From Edaphobacillus lindanitolerans (lineage in GTDB: Bacteria > Bacillota > Bacilli > Bacillales_A > Planococcaceae): 64,000 nt of DNA. The stretch lies in assembly GCF_900156305.1 (NCBI RefSeq), contig NZ_FTPL01000004.1, positions 1 through 64,000 of the forward strand, given 5' to 3'. The first letter of the stretch is position 1. Every line of letters starts with the position of its first letter. Below the pieces are notes generated by a model. The model made no database searches. It was given only the letters and a program-made list of their open reading frames with translations, and was not told the DNA's origin. Shown here piece by piece: positions 6,089 to 15,655 of this stretch. The position numbers and the translations under genes were made by a program.

Positions 6089-7336
6089 TTGGCAAATCCA
6101 TTTGCTTGGAATCGAAAAGACGGGGAAGTTCCGAAAGATTATTTTTCGACAGCTATCTTAACAACTCGGCCCCCAACTTCAATTACAGAAGCGCAGGCCC
6201 TAAAGATCCCTGCTGTTAAGGCAGCAGTTGAACTTGTAACAAATGCAATTTCAACCCTTCCTGTTTACCTGTACAAGGAAGTAAACGAACGAGAAGTAGA
6301 AAAGATCGATGATGAACGAGTAAGCATCCTAAACCACGATAGTAACAAATACGAAACAGCTCAGATGGTAACTAAGCAGGCTGTCCAAGATTATCTGTTG
6401 AGAGGTATTGCTTACCTTTACCGAACTGATAACGGAATTCATCATCTACCTGCAAGGAACGTCAAAGTAGAAGAATTCACGGTTGATGGAATCACTGTCA
6501 GTCGAAAAGAGTTCATCTATGAAGGGATCAAAACAGTAACCCTTCAAGAACATGAAGTAATGGTAATCGATTCTGGTACAAATGGAATTCTTGTTGATGG
6601 AGAAGAAATTCTTAAAACTGCCACGAATCAAGTCAGCTATACTTTGTCCTTGCTTGAGAACAGTGCAGTTCCAGTCGGTGTTTTGAAGGCTTCCGCATGG
6701 CTCACTGAAGCGGCAATCAAACGACTTAGAGAATCGTTCACTTCGCTTTATACAGGTCCGAAAAATACTGGCAAGACAATTGTCTTGGAAGAAGGACTTG
6801 ATTTCCAACCCCTGTCGATGAAACCTGAAGAACTTCAACTTTCTGAAACAGGTAAGAAGATTATTTCTGATGTTGCTCGGCTGTTTAATATCCCTGAATC
6901 CCTCTTGAACAGTAACGCAAACAAGTACAACTCATTGGAAGCAAATAACGTTTACTTCCTTCAGAATACCTTGCTGCCGATTATTACTGCTCTGGAATCT
7001 TCGTTTGATAAGCATCTTCTTACAGGCGAAGAAAAGAAGAATGGATATTATTTCAGATTCGATACTTCTGAAATTCTTCGAACAACAGAAGCTGAGAAAG
7101 TTAAAACGATCGCAGAAGAATTCAAAGCTGGACTTCTGACCTTGAATCAATCGTTGCATAAACTCGACCTTCCTCCAGAAGCACGGGATTTCCGACTTCT
7201 AAGTATCGGAAGCGTTATGAAATATTCCGATGATAACGAACTAGTGTTTCTGAATCTCGGACCAACAATTGAACAAGGAGATGTTGCCCTTCATGAAGAT
7301 GGAACTAAGAAGCCAGAAGATCGAGCTTCAGTCTAA
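6089..7336 (+). CDS. phage portal protein (HK97-like family)
   Basis: A 415-residue portal protein, normally a dodecameric ring at one capsid vertex through which DNA enters. Family features include the N-terminal segment with PAVKAAVELVTNAISTLPVYLYK, the central region with EDHEV-like core and the C-terminal part containing LFNIPESLLNSNANKYNSLEANNVYFLQNTL, typical of HK97-type portals. Start is TTG 6089 with AAAGGAGG seven bases upstream. Length is near the family norm. The next gene starts before it ends, so the two are translationally coupled. No terminase gene precedes it, unlike in phages. Confidence 0.9.
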   Translation: MANPFAWNRKDGEVPKDYFSTAILTTRPPTSITEAQALKIPAVKAAVELVTNAISTLPVYLYKEVNEREVEKIDDERVSILNHDSNKYETAQMVTKQAVQDYLLRGIAYLYRTDNGIHHLPARNVKVEEFTVDGITVSRKEFIYEGIKTVTLQEHEVMVIDSGTNGILVDGEEILKTATNQVSYTLSLLENSAVPVGVLKASAWLTEAAIKRLRESFTSLYTGPKNTGKTIVLEEGLDFQPLSMKPEELQLSETGKKIISDVARLFNIPESLLNSNANKYNSLEANNVYFLQNTLLPIITALESSFDKHLLTGEEKKNGYYFRFDTSEILRTTEAEKVKTIAEEFKAGLLTLNQSLHKLDLPPEARDFRLLSIGSVMKYSDDNELVFLNLGPTIEQGDVALHEDGTKKPEDRASV

Positions 7337-8783
7337 TGGAGATATGGTTGTTGAAGGATATGTAAACAAAACTAACATGCTATCGAATGTTCTTGGCACA
7401 GCTAGGAAGTTTCGAGAAATGGTTGCTCCTGGAGCCTTCGCTTCGGCAATCAAAGCAGCTCAGGAAATTGAATTCCTGGCAGAGCATGATAGAAAACAAA
7501 TCCTTTCATCTACCCGCAACGGTTCCCTGCATCTTGAAGAAGATGAGCAGGGTCTTTTTATGCGCGCAACCATTACCCCAACAACGTACGGCAAGGATTC
7601 TTACGAGCTAATCAAATCCGGCATCTATCAGAATATGTCGTTCGGTTTCCGTGCTATTAAAGATAGCTGGAAATTAGTCGAAGGCATTGCTGTAAGGACC
7701 ATTGAGCAGCTTGAACTGTTTGAAGTATCGGTCGTGAAGAATCCTGCTTACAGCCAAACAGAAATATCTGCCCGAGGAATTGAACTTGTCAAAGATGTCG
7801 AAGTGCCTGATGAAATATTAGAATTCTCGGACATTATAAACCAAAACGAAAGAGGTAATCAATTTATGGTACAAGAAATGAAGATTGAAAAACGAGAAAT
7901 GGAAGCTTCCTACGAGCAGGAACTTCGTAACCTTGCTACTACCACAACTGGTCAAGCTGTTGTTCCTGAAGGGGTACAAGGCGAGATCGTAAAACGTATG
8001 GAAGAAACATCGCCGGCCTTTGCTAATGCACGGAAGATCCCTTCTGAATCCGGCACTCTTAAAGTAGCTCGTGAAAACGATACTGTAACTGCTGGCTTCT
8101 TCGGTGAAGGTGAAGATATCCTCGAATCGACTCTTGGTTTCACTCACGTTGAACTGAAACAAAAACGACTTGGTGCAGCTACTTCGGTTTCGAACATGCT
8201 GATCAATGATGCAGCTGTCGATATCGTTGCCTACACAAATGATCTTCTTGGTCGTCGGGTAGCTAAGACTGCTGAAAAAGCAATCTTCAAAGGTAACGGT
8301 ACAACTGAGTTCACAGGCATTATCGGTGATGCAGAAGTTAAGGTTGTTGAAGCAACAGCTGGCGTCGTTAGCGTTGATGAACTTATGGAAATGTATACTG
8401 CAATCCACCCTGATTTCCTTAACGGTGCTGCATTCTACTTCTCTCGTCCGTTCTTCAATAAGATCGCAAAGCTGAAAGATAACAACGGTCACTTCTACCT
8501 CCAGAACGGTGTCGTAAACGGTAAAGTCGTTTATACCATCTTCGGAGTTCCAGTCCATGTCACCGATGCTCTTGATGCAGGAGAAGCAGTAGATCAGACT
8601 CCGGTCGTCTTTGCGAACATGGCAGAAGCGTATTCTATCATGGTCAAAAAAGGTATGGCTATCCAGCAAGTTACAGACACGAAGACTGTTCTGAACGGTA
8701 CTCAGCTGCTTGTCCTTGATGGCTACATGGATGGTGCAGTCGTAAATCCACAGGCTGTAGTCAAAATGGAAGTCAAGGCGTAA
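7293..8783 (+). CDS. fused prohead protease and HK97-type major capsid protein
   Basis: About 496 residues. The first 175 or so form an S78-family prohead protease (EGYVNKTN..., catalytic His near 65 in AEHDRK and Ser near 116 in MSFGF). The rest is an HK97-fold capsid protein (FANARKIPSESGTL, AATSVSNMLINDA, N-arm, A-domain FGVPVHVTDAL). The protease would cut between the parts during capsid maturation. ATG 7293 is one candidate start after AAGGAG; TTG 7269, ATG 7281 and ATG 7299 are alternatives. It overlaps the portal gene end. Fusions of this kind occur in several phages. This gives the island its own capsid. Confidence 0.92.
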   Translation: MKMELRSQKIELQSNGDMVVEGYVNKTNMLSNVLGTARKFREMVAPGAFASAIKAAQEIEFLAEHDRKQILSSTRNGSLHLEEDEQGLFMRATITPTTYGKDSYELIKSGIYQNMSFGFRAIKDSWKLVEGIAVRTIEQLELFEVSVVKNPAYSQTEISARGIELVKDVEVPDEILEFSDIINQNERGNQFMVQEMKIEKREMEASYEQELRNLATTTTGQAVVPEGVQGEIVKRMEETSPAFANARKIPSESGTLKVARENDTVTAGFFGEGEDILESTLGFTHVELKQKRLGAATSVSNMLINDAAVDIVAYTNDLLGRRVAKTAEKAIFKGNGTTEFTGIIGDAEVKVVEATAGVVSVDELMEMYTAIHPDFLNGAAFYFSRPFFNKIAKLKDNNGHFYLQNGVVNGKVVYTIFGVPVHVTDALDAGEAVDQTPVVFANMAEAYSIMVKKGMAIQQVTDTKTVLNGTQLLVLDGYMDGAVVNPQAVVKMEVKA

Positions 8784-8819
8784 TAGCCCTACCTATAAAA
8801 ACAGCAAGACCTTTAAGAT

Positions 8820-8848
8820 GAGCGGATTTTTTATCTGCTCTCTTTTTT
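8820..8848 (+). terminator. terminator after the capsid gene
   Basis: Stem GAGCGGAT/ATCTGCTC with one G-T pair, T-rich loop and six T after it. It separates the portal-capsid pair from the tail and connector genes. Confidence 0.75.
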
Positions 8849-8873
8849 ATTGAAATATGAGGGATGATATATT

Positions 8874-9296
8874 ATGGCCAAAATTTCAGGAATGAAAGTA
8901 AAGCTATTTATTAAAGATGCTGCTACAGGAAAGATTCTTGCAGGTCAACGAAACGCAACTCTGAACCGGAGTGCTGAAACAATTGATTCGACTTCCAAGG
9001 ATACAGAAGGATTCTGGAAAGAATCTATTGCTGGATTTAAGGAATGGTCGATTGACAGTGACGGAGCTTTCATTGAAACCGATGAAGCGTATGCTGTTCT
9101 TGAATCTGCGTATCTGAACTCTGAGAACGTTGACGTTTATCTTGAGTTCCCATCTGGACGTAAATATGAAGGTAACGCAACAATCACTGACTTCAGCCTG
9201 GAAGTTCCTTACGATGATCTCGTAACATGGTCCCTTGCACTTCAAGGTTCCGGAGCACTTACAAAAGTAGAAGCAGAAGATGAAGCAGGGGCGTAA
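8874..9296 (+). CDS. phage major tail tube protein, TP901-1-like
   Basis: A 140-residue protein. The pattern MAKISGMKVKLFIKD...AGQRNATLNRSAETIDSTSKD...GFKEWSIDSDGAF...VPYDDLVTWSLALQGSGAL matches the TP901-1-type tail tube family (Phage_tail_2). It forms stacked rings of the tail tube in siphoviruses. It is preceded by a weak GGGATGAT site and by a terminator. In phages it usually lies after the connector genes; here it lies before them. No tape measure or tail chaperone genes follow. Possible roles are a tail-capturing adaptor or a shortened tail (inference). Confidence 0.88.
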   Translation: MAKISGMKVKLFIKDAATGKILAGQRNATLNRSAETIDSTSKDTEGFWKESIAGFKEWSIDSDGAFIETDEAYAVLESAYLNSENVDVYLEFPSGRKYEGNATITDFSLEVPYDDLVTWSLALQGSGALTKVEAEDEAGA

Positions 9297-9334
9297 GCTC
9301 CTGTTCTTTTCTTTATTGAAAGGGAGGAAGAAGA

Positions 9335-9637
9335 ATGGAAGTTAAAATTACCGAACTGGATATTTCACATGTTAAGCAGTATCTAAGGATTGAGCATGAT
9401 GAAGATAATCATCTGCTGTTAACAATGCTATCAGCTTCAAAGAATTATGTGCAGAATTATATTGGTGCAGATTTTAATGAGCTGCAAAATATTCCTGCTG
9501 AATTTACAATGGCTGCACTTAATCTGATATCTCATTGGTACGAGAATAGAGCTATACATATTGATAAGGATACGAAAGCATCAGAGCTGGCATACGTATT
9601 CTCAGGACTTCTCGATATGCATCGAGCGAATCTATAA
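9335..9637 (+). CDS. head-tail connector, gp6-like
   Basis: A 100-residue protein with VKQYLRIEHDEDNHLLLTMLSASKNYVQNYIGADF and a following helix with LISHWYENR, the pattern of phage gp6-like adaptor proteins that bind below the portal. Ribosome site AAAGGGAGGAAGA is eight bases before ATG. Length fits the family. It is followed after five bases by the next connector gene. Confidence 0.85.
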   Translation: MEVKITELDISHVKQYLRIEHDEDNHLLLTMLSASKNYVQNYIGADFNELQNIPAEFTMAALNLISHWYENRAIHIDKDTKASELAYVFSGLLDMHRANL

Positions 9638-9642
9638 AGGAG

Positions 9643-9921
9643 TTGAGTACGATGATTGTAGAACATTTCTATTATGATGAAACAAAACAATTGAATTCGG
9701 CAGAGAAGAAGGTAAGGGAACTGGATCATCTTAGAACATCCATTGGGGAAGATGCATACAGAACTGGAGTAGCAAACATCTGGGCACAGTACTACTCGGA
9801 ACAAACTGATTCATATGGAAGGAAGTTCAACCGAAGAGAAGTAGCATTTCGAGTGAATACTAAACTCAAGAACTCGGGGTTGGAGACTTACAGTTACGGG
9901 TGGTTCAGAGGGAACTACTGA
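9643..9921 (+). CDS. probable head closure / head-tail joining protein
   Basis: A 92-residue protein lying directly after the gp6-like gene. The longest frame opens at GTG 9643; ATG 9652 follows GGAGTTGAG more naturally and gives 89 residues. It has a basic stretch RKFNRREVAFRVNTK and ends in a Tyr- and Trp-containing segment. Position and size fit a small head-tail joining protein; the sequence itself gives only modest support. It is the last virion gene of the island. Confidence 0.55.
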   Translation: MSTMIVEHFYYDETKQLNSAEKKVRELDHLRTSIGEDAYRTGVANIWAQYYSEQTDSYGRKFNRREVAFRVNTKLKNSGLETYSYGWFRGNY

Positions 9922-10126
9922 GGGATACCCCTATTTTGTATATAAAAAGCAGAGAGGACACGGAATTAACGAGGGGGAGGGTGCGCACATTATCGGTACC
10001 AATTGACCAAAACTCCGTGAAAGCAAGAGATCTCAACATCTCACTGACTCAGTTATTATCTGTAATGTCTTAGTCTGTCTTCCATGATAAGATAATATTA
10101 ATCCACGAAATCATGATTGAAAGACG
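9922..10126. other. gap between virion genes and restriction gene
   Basis: No gene seen. A composition change and an independent promoter (10070-10098) mark the border between the virion module and the defence cargo. Confidence 0.5.
10070..10098 (+). promoter_or_regulatory. promoter candidate of the type ISP gene
   Basis: TTAGTC (10070-10075) and TAATAT (10093-10098) are spaced 17 bp, about 30 bases before the gene. It would let the restriction enzyme be made independently of the virion genes. Confidence 0.5.
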
Positions 10127-13100
10127 GTGAAGAGTTTGGAAATGAAAAAAACCACTAGCTTTGTAGAGCTAGTTAAAGAAATTGACATTGAATACCGAAC
10201 TCAGCGAGATAGAGGTACGTTGTTTGAACTATTAACTATTTCATATTTCGAGAATGAACCGATGTATGAACGACTGTTTGAAAAAGTTTGGAAGCTAAGT
10301 GATGTTCCTGAAGAATACAACATTCCAAAGAAAGACACCGGAGTGGACTTAGTTGCAAAAAAGCGGGATACCGGCGAATTAGTAGCTATTCAATGCAAGT
10401 ATTATTCCGAAGACACTGTTATAAGAAAAGCACATATTGATTCCTTTTTAAATGAAGTTGGAAAGAGCTATTATTCTGAAGGGATCATTGTAACAACTAC
10501 AAATAATTGGAGTTCTAACGCTGAAGACGCTCTTAGGTTTAGAAATAAAGCCATTGCGCGGATTTCGTTAATGGACTTGCAAGAGAGTAAAATTGATTGG
10601 TCTGCCTACTCCTTTAATAACCCTAAGAAGGTCATATTACAAGACAAAAAAACTCCTAGACCGCATCAAATTCCTGCTATTGAAGCGGTGGTAAATGGAT
10701 TTAAGAATACTGATCGCGGGAAATTGATAATGGCCCCTGGGACTGGTAAAACGTATACTTCTATGGCCATAGCTGAAAAGATGGCAGCTGAGAAAAATGG
10801 TGTTTTTAGGGTCCTATATTTAGTTCCTAGTATTCAACTGCTTTCCCAAACTCTTAGAGGATGGAATGCGGATATTAGCTATAGCATGGATTCGATTGCT
10901 GTTTGCTCAGACCGAAAAGTAACTAAAGCACAAGGAGAAAATGAGCTAGAAGACATAGCTGCTGCAGACCTCGGCTATCCAGCTACTACTAATCATGTAA
11001 GATTATTAGAATATCAAAAACAGATTGACACTCGTGAGGAACAAGGAGAAATACTAACTGTATTTTCAACATATCAGTCGATTGATGTCGTTATTGAAGC
11101 TCAAAGAAATGGGTTTTATGAATTTGACTTAGTAATTTGTGATGAGGCTCATCGTACTACTGGAGCCACTGAACTCGGAAAAGAAGGTAGTAGTTTTACT
11201 AAAGTACATTACAACACTAATATTAAAGCAGCTAAACGCCTTTATCAGACAGCCACGCCTCGAGTTTACGGTGAATCTGCTAGACAGAAAGCGGATGAAA
11301 TGTCTGTACTTATAGCAGATATGAGTGATACCGAACTATATGGAGAAGAATTCTATCGCATCGGATTCGGACAGGCCATCCGGCAAGGAATTCTGACTGA
11401 CTATAAGGTAATGGTACTTGCGGTAGATGAAGAAATGATAGCTCGGCGATTTCAACAGATGCTTTCTAAGGATTCTGAGTTGGAATTTGATGATGTAACG
11501 AAAATTATAGGTTGCTGGAATGGATTAGTACGCAGACGAAGTAATTCTGATGAGGCACTTGGAGCACCGATGAAAAGAGCAATTGCTTTTACTGGTACCA
11601 TACGTGAATCAAAATTAATTACTAACATGTTTTCTCATGTTGTTGATCAATACTTATATCAAGATCTTAAAGACTATGAAAAACAATACAATATTGAAAT
11701 TGACCACGCGGATGGATCCATGAATGCTCTTGAGAAGAACAAAAGGATTTCATGGTTGAAAGAAGATGTCCCTGAAAACACTTGTAGGATACTATCAAAT
11801 GCTCGATTTTTAACTGAGGGAGTAGATGTACCAGACTTAGATGCTGTAATGTTTCTTAAGCCAAGAAAATCCAAAATCGATATCGCACAAGCTGTAGGCA
11901 GGGTTATGCGTAAAGTAGAAGGAAAAGACTATGGATATATCATTTTGCCAATAGGGATTGCAGCGGGTACAGATGCAAAAAATGTTCTAGACAATAATGA
12001 AAAGTATCGAGTCGTATGGGAAGTTCTAAACGCGTTACGTTCCATTGATGAGCGATTTGATGCGACGATAAACAAGTTAGAACTAAATAAAAAGAAACCC
12101 GATCAAGTTCAGGTTGTCGGTGTAGGCGATGCTCCAGAAGGAGGTGAGTTAGATCCTGTTTCTCACCAACTAGCTTTGGAATTAAATGAGGAAGATTTGA
12201 CTGACATAGAACGAGCGATTTTTGGGAAGATAGTTCGCAAAGTCGGTAATGTACGATATTGGGAAGACTGGTCAAAAGACGTTGCGGAAATTGCTCGTAA
12301 ACATATGATGCGAATACAAGTCATGTTAGAAGATGAGAAAAGTGAAGCCTATAGTGAGTTTGAAAAATTCGTATTAAGCTTACGACACAACATAAATGGT
12401 TCTATTACTAATAATCAAGCTATCGAAATGTTGGCCCAGCATTTAATAACCAAGCCTGTATTTGAAGCTTTGTTCGAGTCATACAGTTTCGTTAATAACA
12501 ACCCTGTATCTAAAGCAATGGATTCAATTTTGAGAGTTTTGGAGGCTCAAGGGCTCATTAAGGAACAAGAAAGACTCGAAGATTTCTATGAGAGTGTACG
12601 GATTCGAGCAGAAGGAATCGATAATCTAAAAGCAAAACAAGAAATTATCATTCAACTTTATAATAAGTTCTTTAAGGTTGGTTTTAAGGAAACTACCGAG
12701 CGATTGGGTATTGTGTTTACCCCTGTCGAGGTAGTAGATTTTATTATTAATTCCGTAGATTATATTTTAGAGAAGGAATTCGGAAAAAGTCTGTCCAACA
12801 AAGGAATTCATGTGCTTGACCCATTTACAGGAACAGGTACATTTATTACTCGTCTGCTCCAGAGTGGATTGATATCTAAAGAAGATCTTCTTAGAAAATA
12901 TACTCAGGAAATTCATGCGAATGAAATGATCTTATTGAGTTATTACATTGCAGCTATAAATATTGAAGAAACATTTCACAGTTTATCAGGTGGAGACTAC
13001 AAACCTTTTGAAGGCATTGTATTAACAGATACATTTGAAAGCACAGAGTCGAAGGATTCACTTGTTAGTGAATTGTTTGATGAGAATAATGAACGCATAA

Positions 13101-14848
13101 AAAAGCAACAAGATAGTCCAATATTTGTTATTGTAGGTAACCCCCCATATTCATCAAAACAAAAGAGTAACAATGACAACTTGCATAACTTTAAATACCC
13201 AGCTCTTGATGAATCTATAGAGAAGACATATGTTGCGCATTCAACAGCAACGAACAAACAAGTGCTTTATGATTCGTACGCACGTGCGTTTAGATGGTCT
13301 ACTGATAGAATTGGGGAAAACGGAGTTGTAGCATTTGTAAGTAACGGCTCGTTTATTGATGGAGCAGCAACTGATGGAATAAGAAATTCATTATATAAAG
13401 AATTTAATGATATCTATATTATTAATCTCCGGGGCAACGCTCGTACACAAGGAGAAATTAGAAAAAAAGAAGGAGGAGGTATCTTCGGAGAAGGATCTAG
13501 AACGACTATAGCGATAGTAATATTAGTGAAAAACAGTTCTAAGAACTCAAATACGATTCATTATAAAGAAATAGATGATTATCTTACTAGAGAACAGAAA
13601 TTAAACGAAATAAGTTCATGGCAGTCAATTAAAAATTTAGACTTCAGTACGATTATCCCAAATGAATACAGTGATTGGATAAATCAACGTATCACGGGAA
13701 AAAGTTCTCCCTCAGTATTGATTGGAAGTAAAAAGTCGAAAGAAAATAATGTCTTTTTAAATTATTCTGGCGGAATAAAAACAGGCAGAGATGCTTGGTC
13801 ATACAACTTTTCTTCAAAGAAACTTATGAAGAATATCAATACATTGATAAATAATTATAATGAGGGGCTCGAAAAAGGTCTAGCGCAGGAGCTATTATCA
13901 TCCCCAACAAAAATTAAATGGACAAGGGGACTAATAACTAGATATTCAAAGAAAAGACGATTAGATTTTATTGAGGATAGATTATACACTTGTCTATATC
14001 GTCCGTTTACTAAGAAAAACCTCTACTTTGAAGCTTCATTATTAGATATGCAGTACATGATGCCAAAAATTTTCCCTACCCCTACTTCTAGAAACAAAGT
14101 AATACTAGTGCCAGGGAAAGCTGGTACCAAAGAATTCTCGTGTTTGGTAACTGATGTTGTTTCTGACTTGAATCTATTTACTGGCGGATCACAAGCTTTT
14201 CCATATCTAATATATAATGAAAGTAACGACTCCTTGTTTGACAGCAATGCTATGCCTGCTATTAGTATCGAATACAAAAAGTCATGGCAAGAAAAATATA
14301 ATGTTCATATGTCGAACCAAGAAATATTCTCCTATCTTTACGGAGTCCTTCATTCAAAAGATTATATAGCTACCAACAAAAATGAATTAATAAAAGGATT
14401 ACCGTCTATACCTTATGCTAAAAACTACAAAAAATTTGTCGAAATAGGTAATAGACTAATTGATTTACACCTCAATTATGAATCAGTTGAGCCATATAAA
14501 TCAGTAGAGGTAATTCACAAACCAAATCCATCCTTTAAAGTACACAAGATGAAGCATCCAAATAAAAATAAACTCGATACTGTAATATTCAACAATGATA
14601 TAACAATTAATAATATCCCTGAAAAAGCTTATGAGTATGTAGTGAATGGTCGTTCTATTATTCATTGGATTATTGAACAATATCAAGTGAGACAAGATAC
14701 GGATTCTGGTATTGTAGATGATCCAAACGATTATTCAAACGATGAAAAATATGTGTTTAATTTATTGTTACGAGCAATTAATGTTGCTGTTCAGACAGTT
14801 GATTTAGTCAATAGTCTTCCGCCTTTAGAAGTAGAAGAACTAGATTGA
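10127..14848 (+). CDS. type ISP restriction-modification enzyme
   Basis: A 1573-residue single-chain restriction-modification protein, the length of type ISP enzymes such as LlaGI and LlaBIII. In order it has an Mrr-like nuclease domain (Asp near 74, QCK near 89-91), a superfamily 2 helicase-type motor (MAPGTGKT near 205, CDEAH near 338, TATPR, QAVGRVMRK), a coupling region, an N6-adenine methyltransferase (DPFTGTGTF near 897, NPPYS near 1004) and a C-terminal target-recognition part. It methylates one strand of a short asymmetric site and cuts unmodified DNA after two enzymes converge. Start is GTG 10127 or ATG 10142; the ribosome site is weak for both. All catalytic motifs look intact, so it should defend the host and island against phages. 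Confidence 0.94.
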   Translation: MKSLEMKKTTSFVELVKEIDIEYRTQRDRGTLFELLTISYFENEPMYERLFEKVWKLSDVPEEYNIPKKDTGVDLVAKKRDTGELVAIQCKYYSEDTVIRKAHIDSFLNEVGKSYYSEGIIVTTTNNWSSNAEDALRFRNKAIARISLMDLQESKIDWSAYSFNNPKKVILQDKKTPRPHQIPAIEAVVNGFKNTDRGKLIMAPGTGKTYTSMAIAEKMAAEKNGVFRVLYLVPSIQLLSQTLRGWNADISYSMDSIAVCSDRKVTKAQGENELEDIAAADLGYPATTNHVRLLEYQKQIDTREEQGEILTVFSTYQSIDVVIEAQRNGFYEFDLVICDEAHRTTGATELGKEGSSFTKVHYNTNIKAAKRLYQTATPRVYGESARQKADEMSVLIADMSDTELYGEEFYRIGFGQAIRQGILTDYKVMVLAVDEEMIARRFQQMLSKDSELEFDDVTKIIGCWNGLVRRRSNSDEALGAPMKRAIAFTGTIRESKLITNMFSHVVDQYLYQDLKDYEKQYNIEIDHADGSMNALEKNKRISWLKEDVPENTCRILSNARFLTEGVDVPDLDAVMFLKPRKSKIDIAQAVGRVMRKVEGKDYGYIILPIGIAAGTDAKNVLDNNEKYRVVWEVLNALRSIDERFDATINKLELNKKKPDQVQVVGVGDAPEGGELDPVSHQLALELNEEDLTDIERAIFGKIVRKVGNVRYWEDWSKDVAEIARKHMMRIQVMLEDEKSEAYSEFEKFVLSLRHNINGSITNNQAIEMLAQHLITKPVFEALFESYSFVNNNPVSKAMDSILRVLEAQGLIKEQERLEDFYESVRIRAEGIDNLKAKQEIIIQLYNKFFKVGFKETTERLGIVFTPVEVVDFIINSVDYILEKEFGKSLSNKGIHVLDPFTGTGTFITRLLQSGLISKEDLLRKYTQEIHANEMILLSYYIAAINIEETFHSLSGGDYKPFEGIVLTDTFESTESKDSLVSELFDENNERIKKQQDSPIFVIVGNPPYSSKQKSNNDNLHNFKYPALDESIEKTYVAHSTATNKQVLYDSYARAFRWSTDRIGENGVVAFVSNGSFIDGAATDGIRNSLYKEFNDIYIINLRGNARTQGEIRKKEGGGIFGEGSRTTIAIVILVKNSSKNSNTIHYKEIDDYLTREQKLNEISSWQSIKNLDFSTIIPNEYSDWINQRITGKSSPSVLIGSKKSKENNVFLNYSGGIKTGRDAWSYNFSSKKLMKNINTLINNYNEGLEKGLAQELLSSPTKIKWTRGLITRYSKKRRLDFIEDRLYTCLYRPFTKKNLYFEASLLDMQYMMPKIFPTPTSRNKVILVPGKAGTKEFSCLVTDVVSDLNLFTGGSQAFPYLIYNESNDSLFDSNAMPAISIEYKKSWQEKYNVHMSNQEIFSYLYGVLHSKDYIATNKNELIKGLPSIPYAKNYKKFVEIGNRLIDLHLNYESVEPYKSVEVIHKPNPSFKVHKMKHPNKNKLDTVIFNNDITINNIPEKAYEYVVNGRSIIHWIIEQYQVRQDTDSGIVDDPNDYSNDEKYVFNLLLRAINVAVQTVDLVNSLPPLEVEELD

Positions 14849-14850
14849 GT

Positions 14851-14877
14851 ATCACCCCGCTATGGGGTGATTTTTTT
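14851..14877 (+). terminator. terminator after the type ISP gene
   Basis: Perfect stem ATCACCCC/GGGGTGAT with loop GCTAT and a run of T, three bases after the stop codon. Confidence 0.92.
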
Positions 14878-14936
14878 ATAGGAAAAATTTGATTGGCGGG
14901 TTTTTTCAATAGATAAAACATGTGAAGGTGATTATT

Positions 14937-15590
14937 TTGCTGCCTAATAAAAATAAGCTAATTAGATACTTAGAAGAAAAAATGACGAATCAAGATATAG
15001 CTTCTCAACATGGCGTCACGTTTCAAAAGGTCCAACAGCTGATCAAAACGAACGGATTAAATGCCAATGAGCTTCGAAGAGTTGATAAGTATATCGTTTA
15101 TCTTCATTTAATAGACGGTGAAGTGGTGTATGTAGGCTCGGGAAAATGGTATCGAATGAGAAGATCGAGCACTAGAAGAAATCTTGAACATAAATCGCTT
15201 ATGGAGAAGAGGAAGCTACAATACAAAGTAGTAGCTGAGTTTGATGTTCTTAAAGAAGCACGTTTATATGAAGAAAAGCTGATTCTTAGGTATAGAAGTT
15301 TGGGGCAAGCGAAATATAATTTTAAGTATGATGGAGCAAGAGATGAGATTTCCAGGAGAGGATATACTTCAAACAGGAAAAGAAGAAGTAAGACTAAGGG
15401 AATCGAAGTATTGAGATACGGGAAATTCTATGGAAGTTACAACTTCAACATTGATTTCGCGAGAGAGATATCTGATGAACCAGAAAAACTACTAAGTGGA
15501 ATAAGCACAATAATTCATCAGAAGTGGAAACCCGAACACGGCCCCCTTAAAGGATTTGAAATCAATATTATTGACGACTTCCAATCTTAG
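14937..15590 (+). CDS. GIY-YIG domain protein with N-terminal HTH-like segment
   Basis: About 217 residues. The start TTG 14937 follows GAAGGTGA at good spacing; GTG 14922 is an alternative. The first 50 residues (NQDIASQHGVTFQKVQQLIKTNG) look like a helix-turn-helix. A GIY-YIG nuclease core follows: YIVYL, then YVGSG after nine residues, a basic segment with Arg (KWYRMRR), Glu in LYEEKLILRY and Asn in YNFKYDG. Such proteins are nicking or cutting nucleases. It is the last gene before attR, so it may be defence cargo, a homing-type nuclease or part of island transfer (inference). Confidence 0.75.
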   Translation: MLPNKNKLIRYLEEKMTNQDIASQHGVTFQKVQQLIKTNGLNANELRRVDKYIVYLHLIDGEVVYVGSGKWYRMRRSSTRRNLEHKSLMEKRKLQYKVVAEFDVLKEARLYEEKLILRYRSLGQAKYNFKYDGARDEISRRGYTSNRKRRSKTKGIEVLRYGKFYGSYNFNIDFAREISDEPEKLLSGISTIIHQKWKPEHGPLKGFEINIIDDFQS

Positions 15591-15655
15591 ATGCATAATT
15601 AAAGGAAATCGTATGTAGTGATTCAAGGTGGGGTTTCTAAAACCGTTGATATGAC

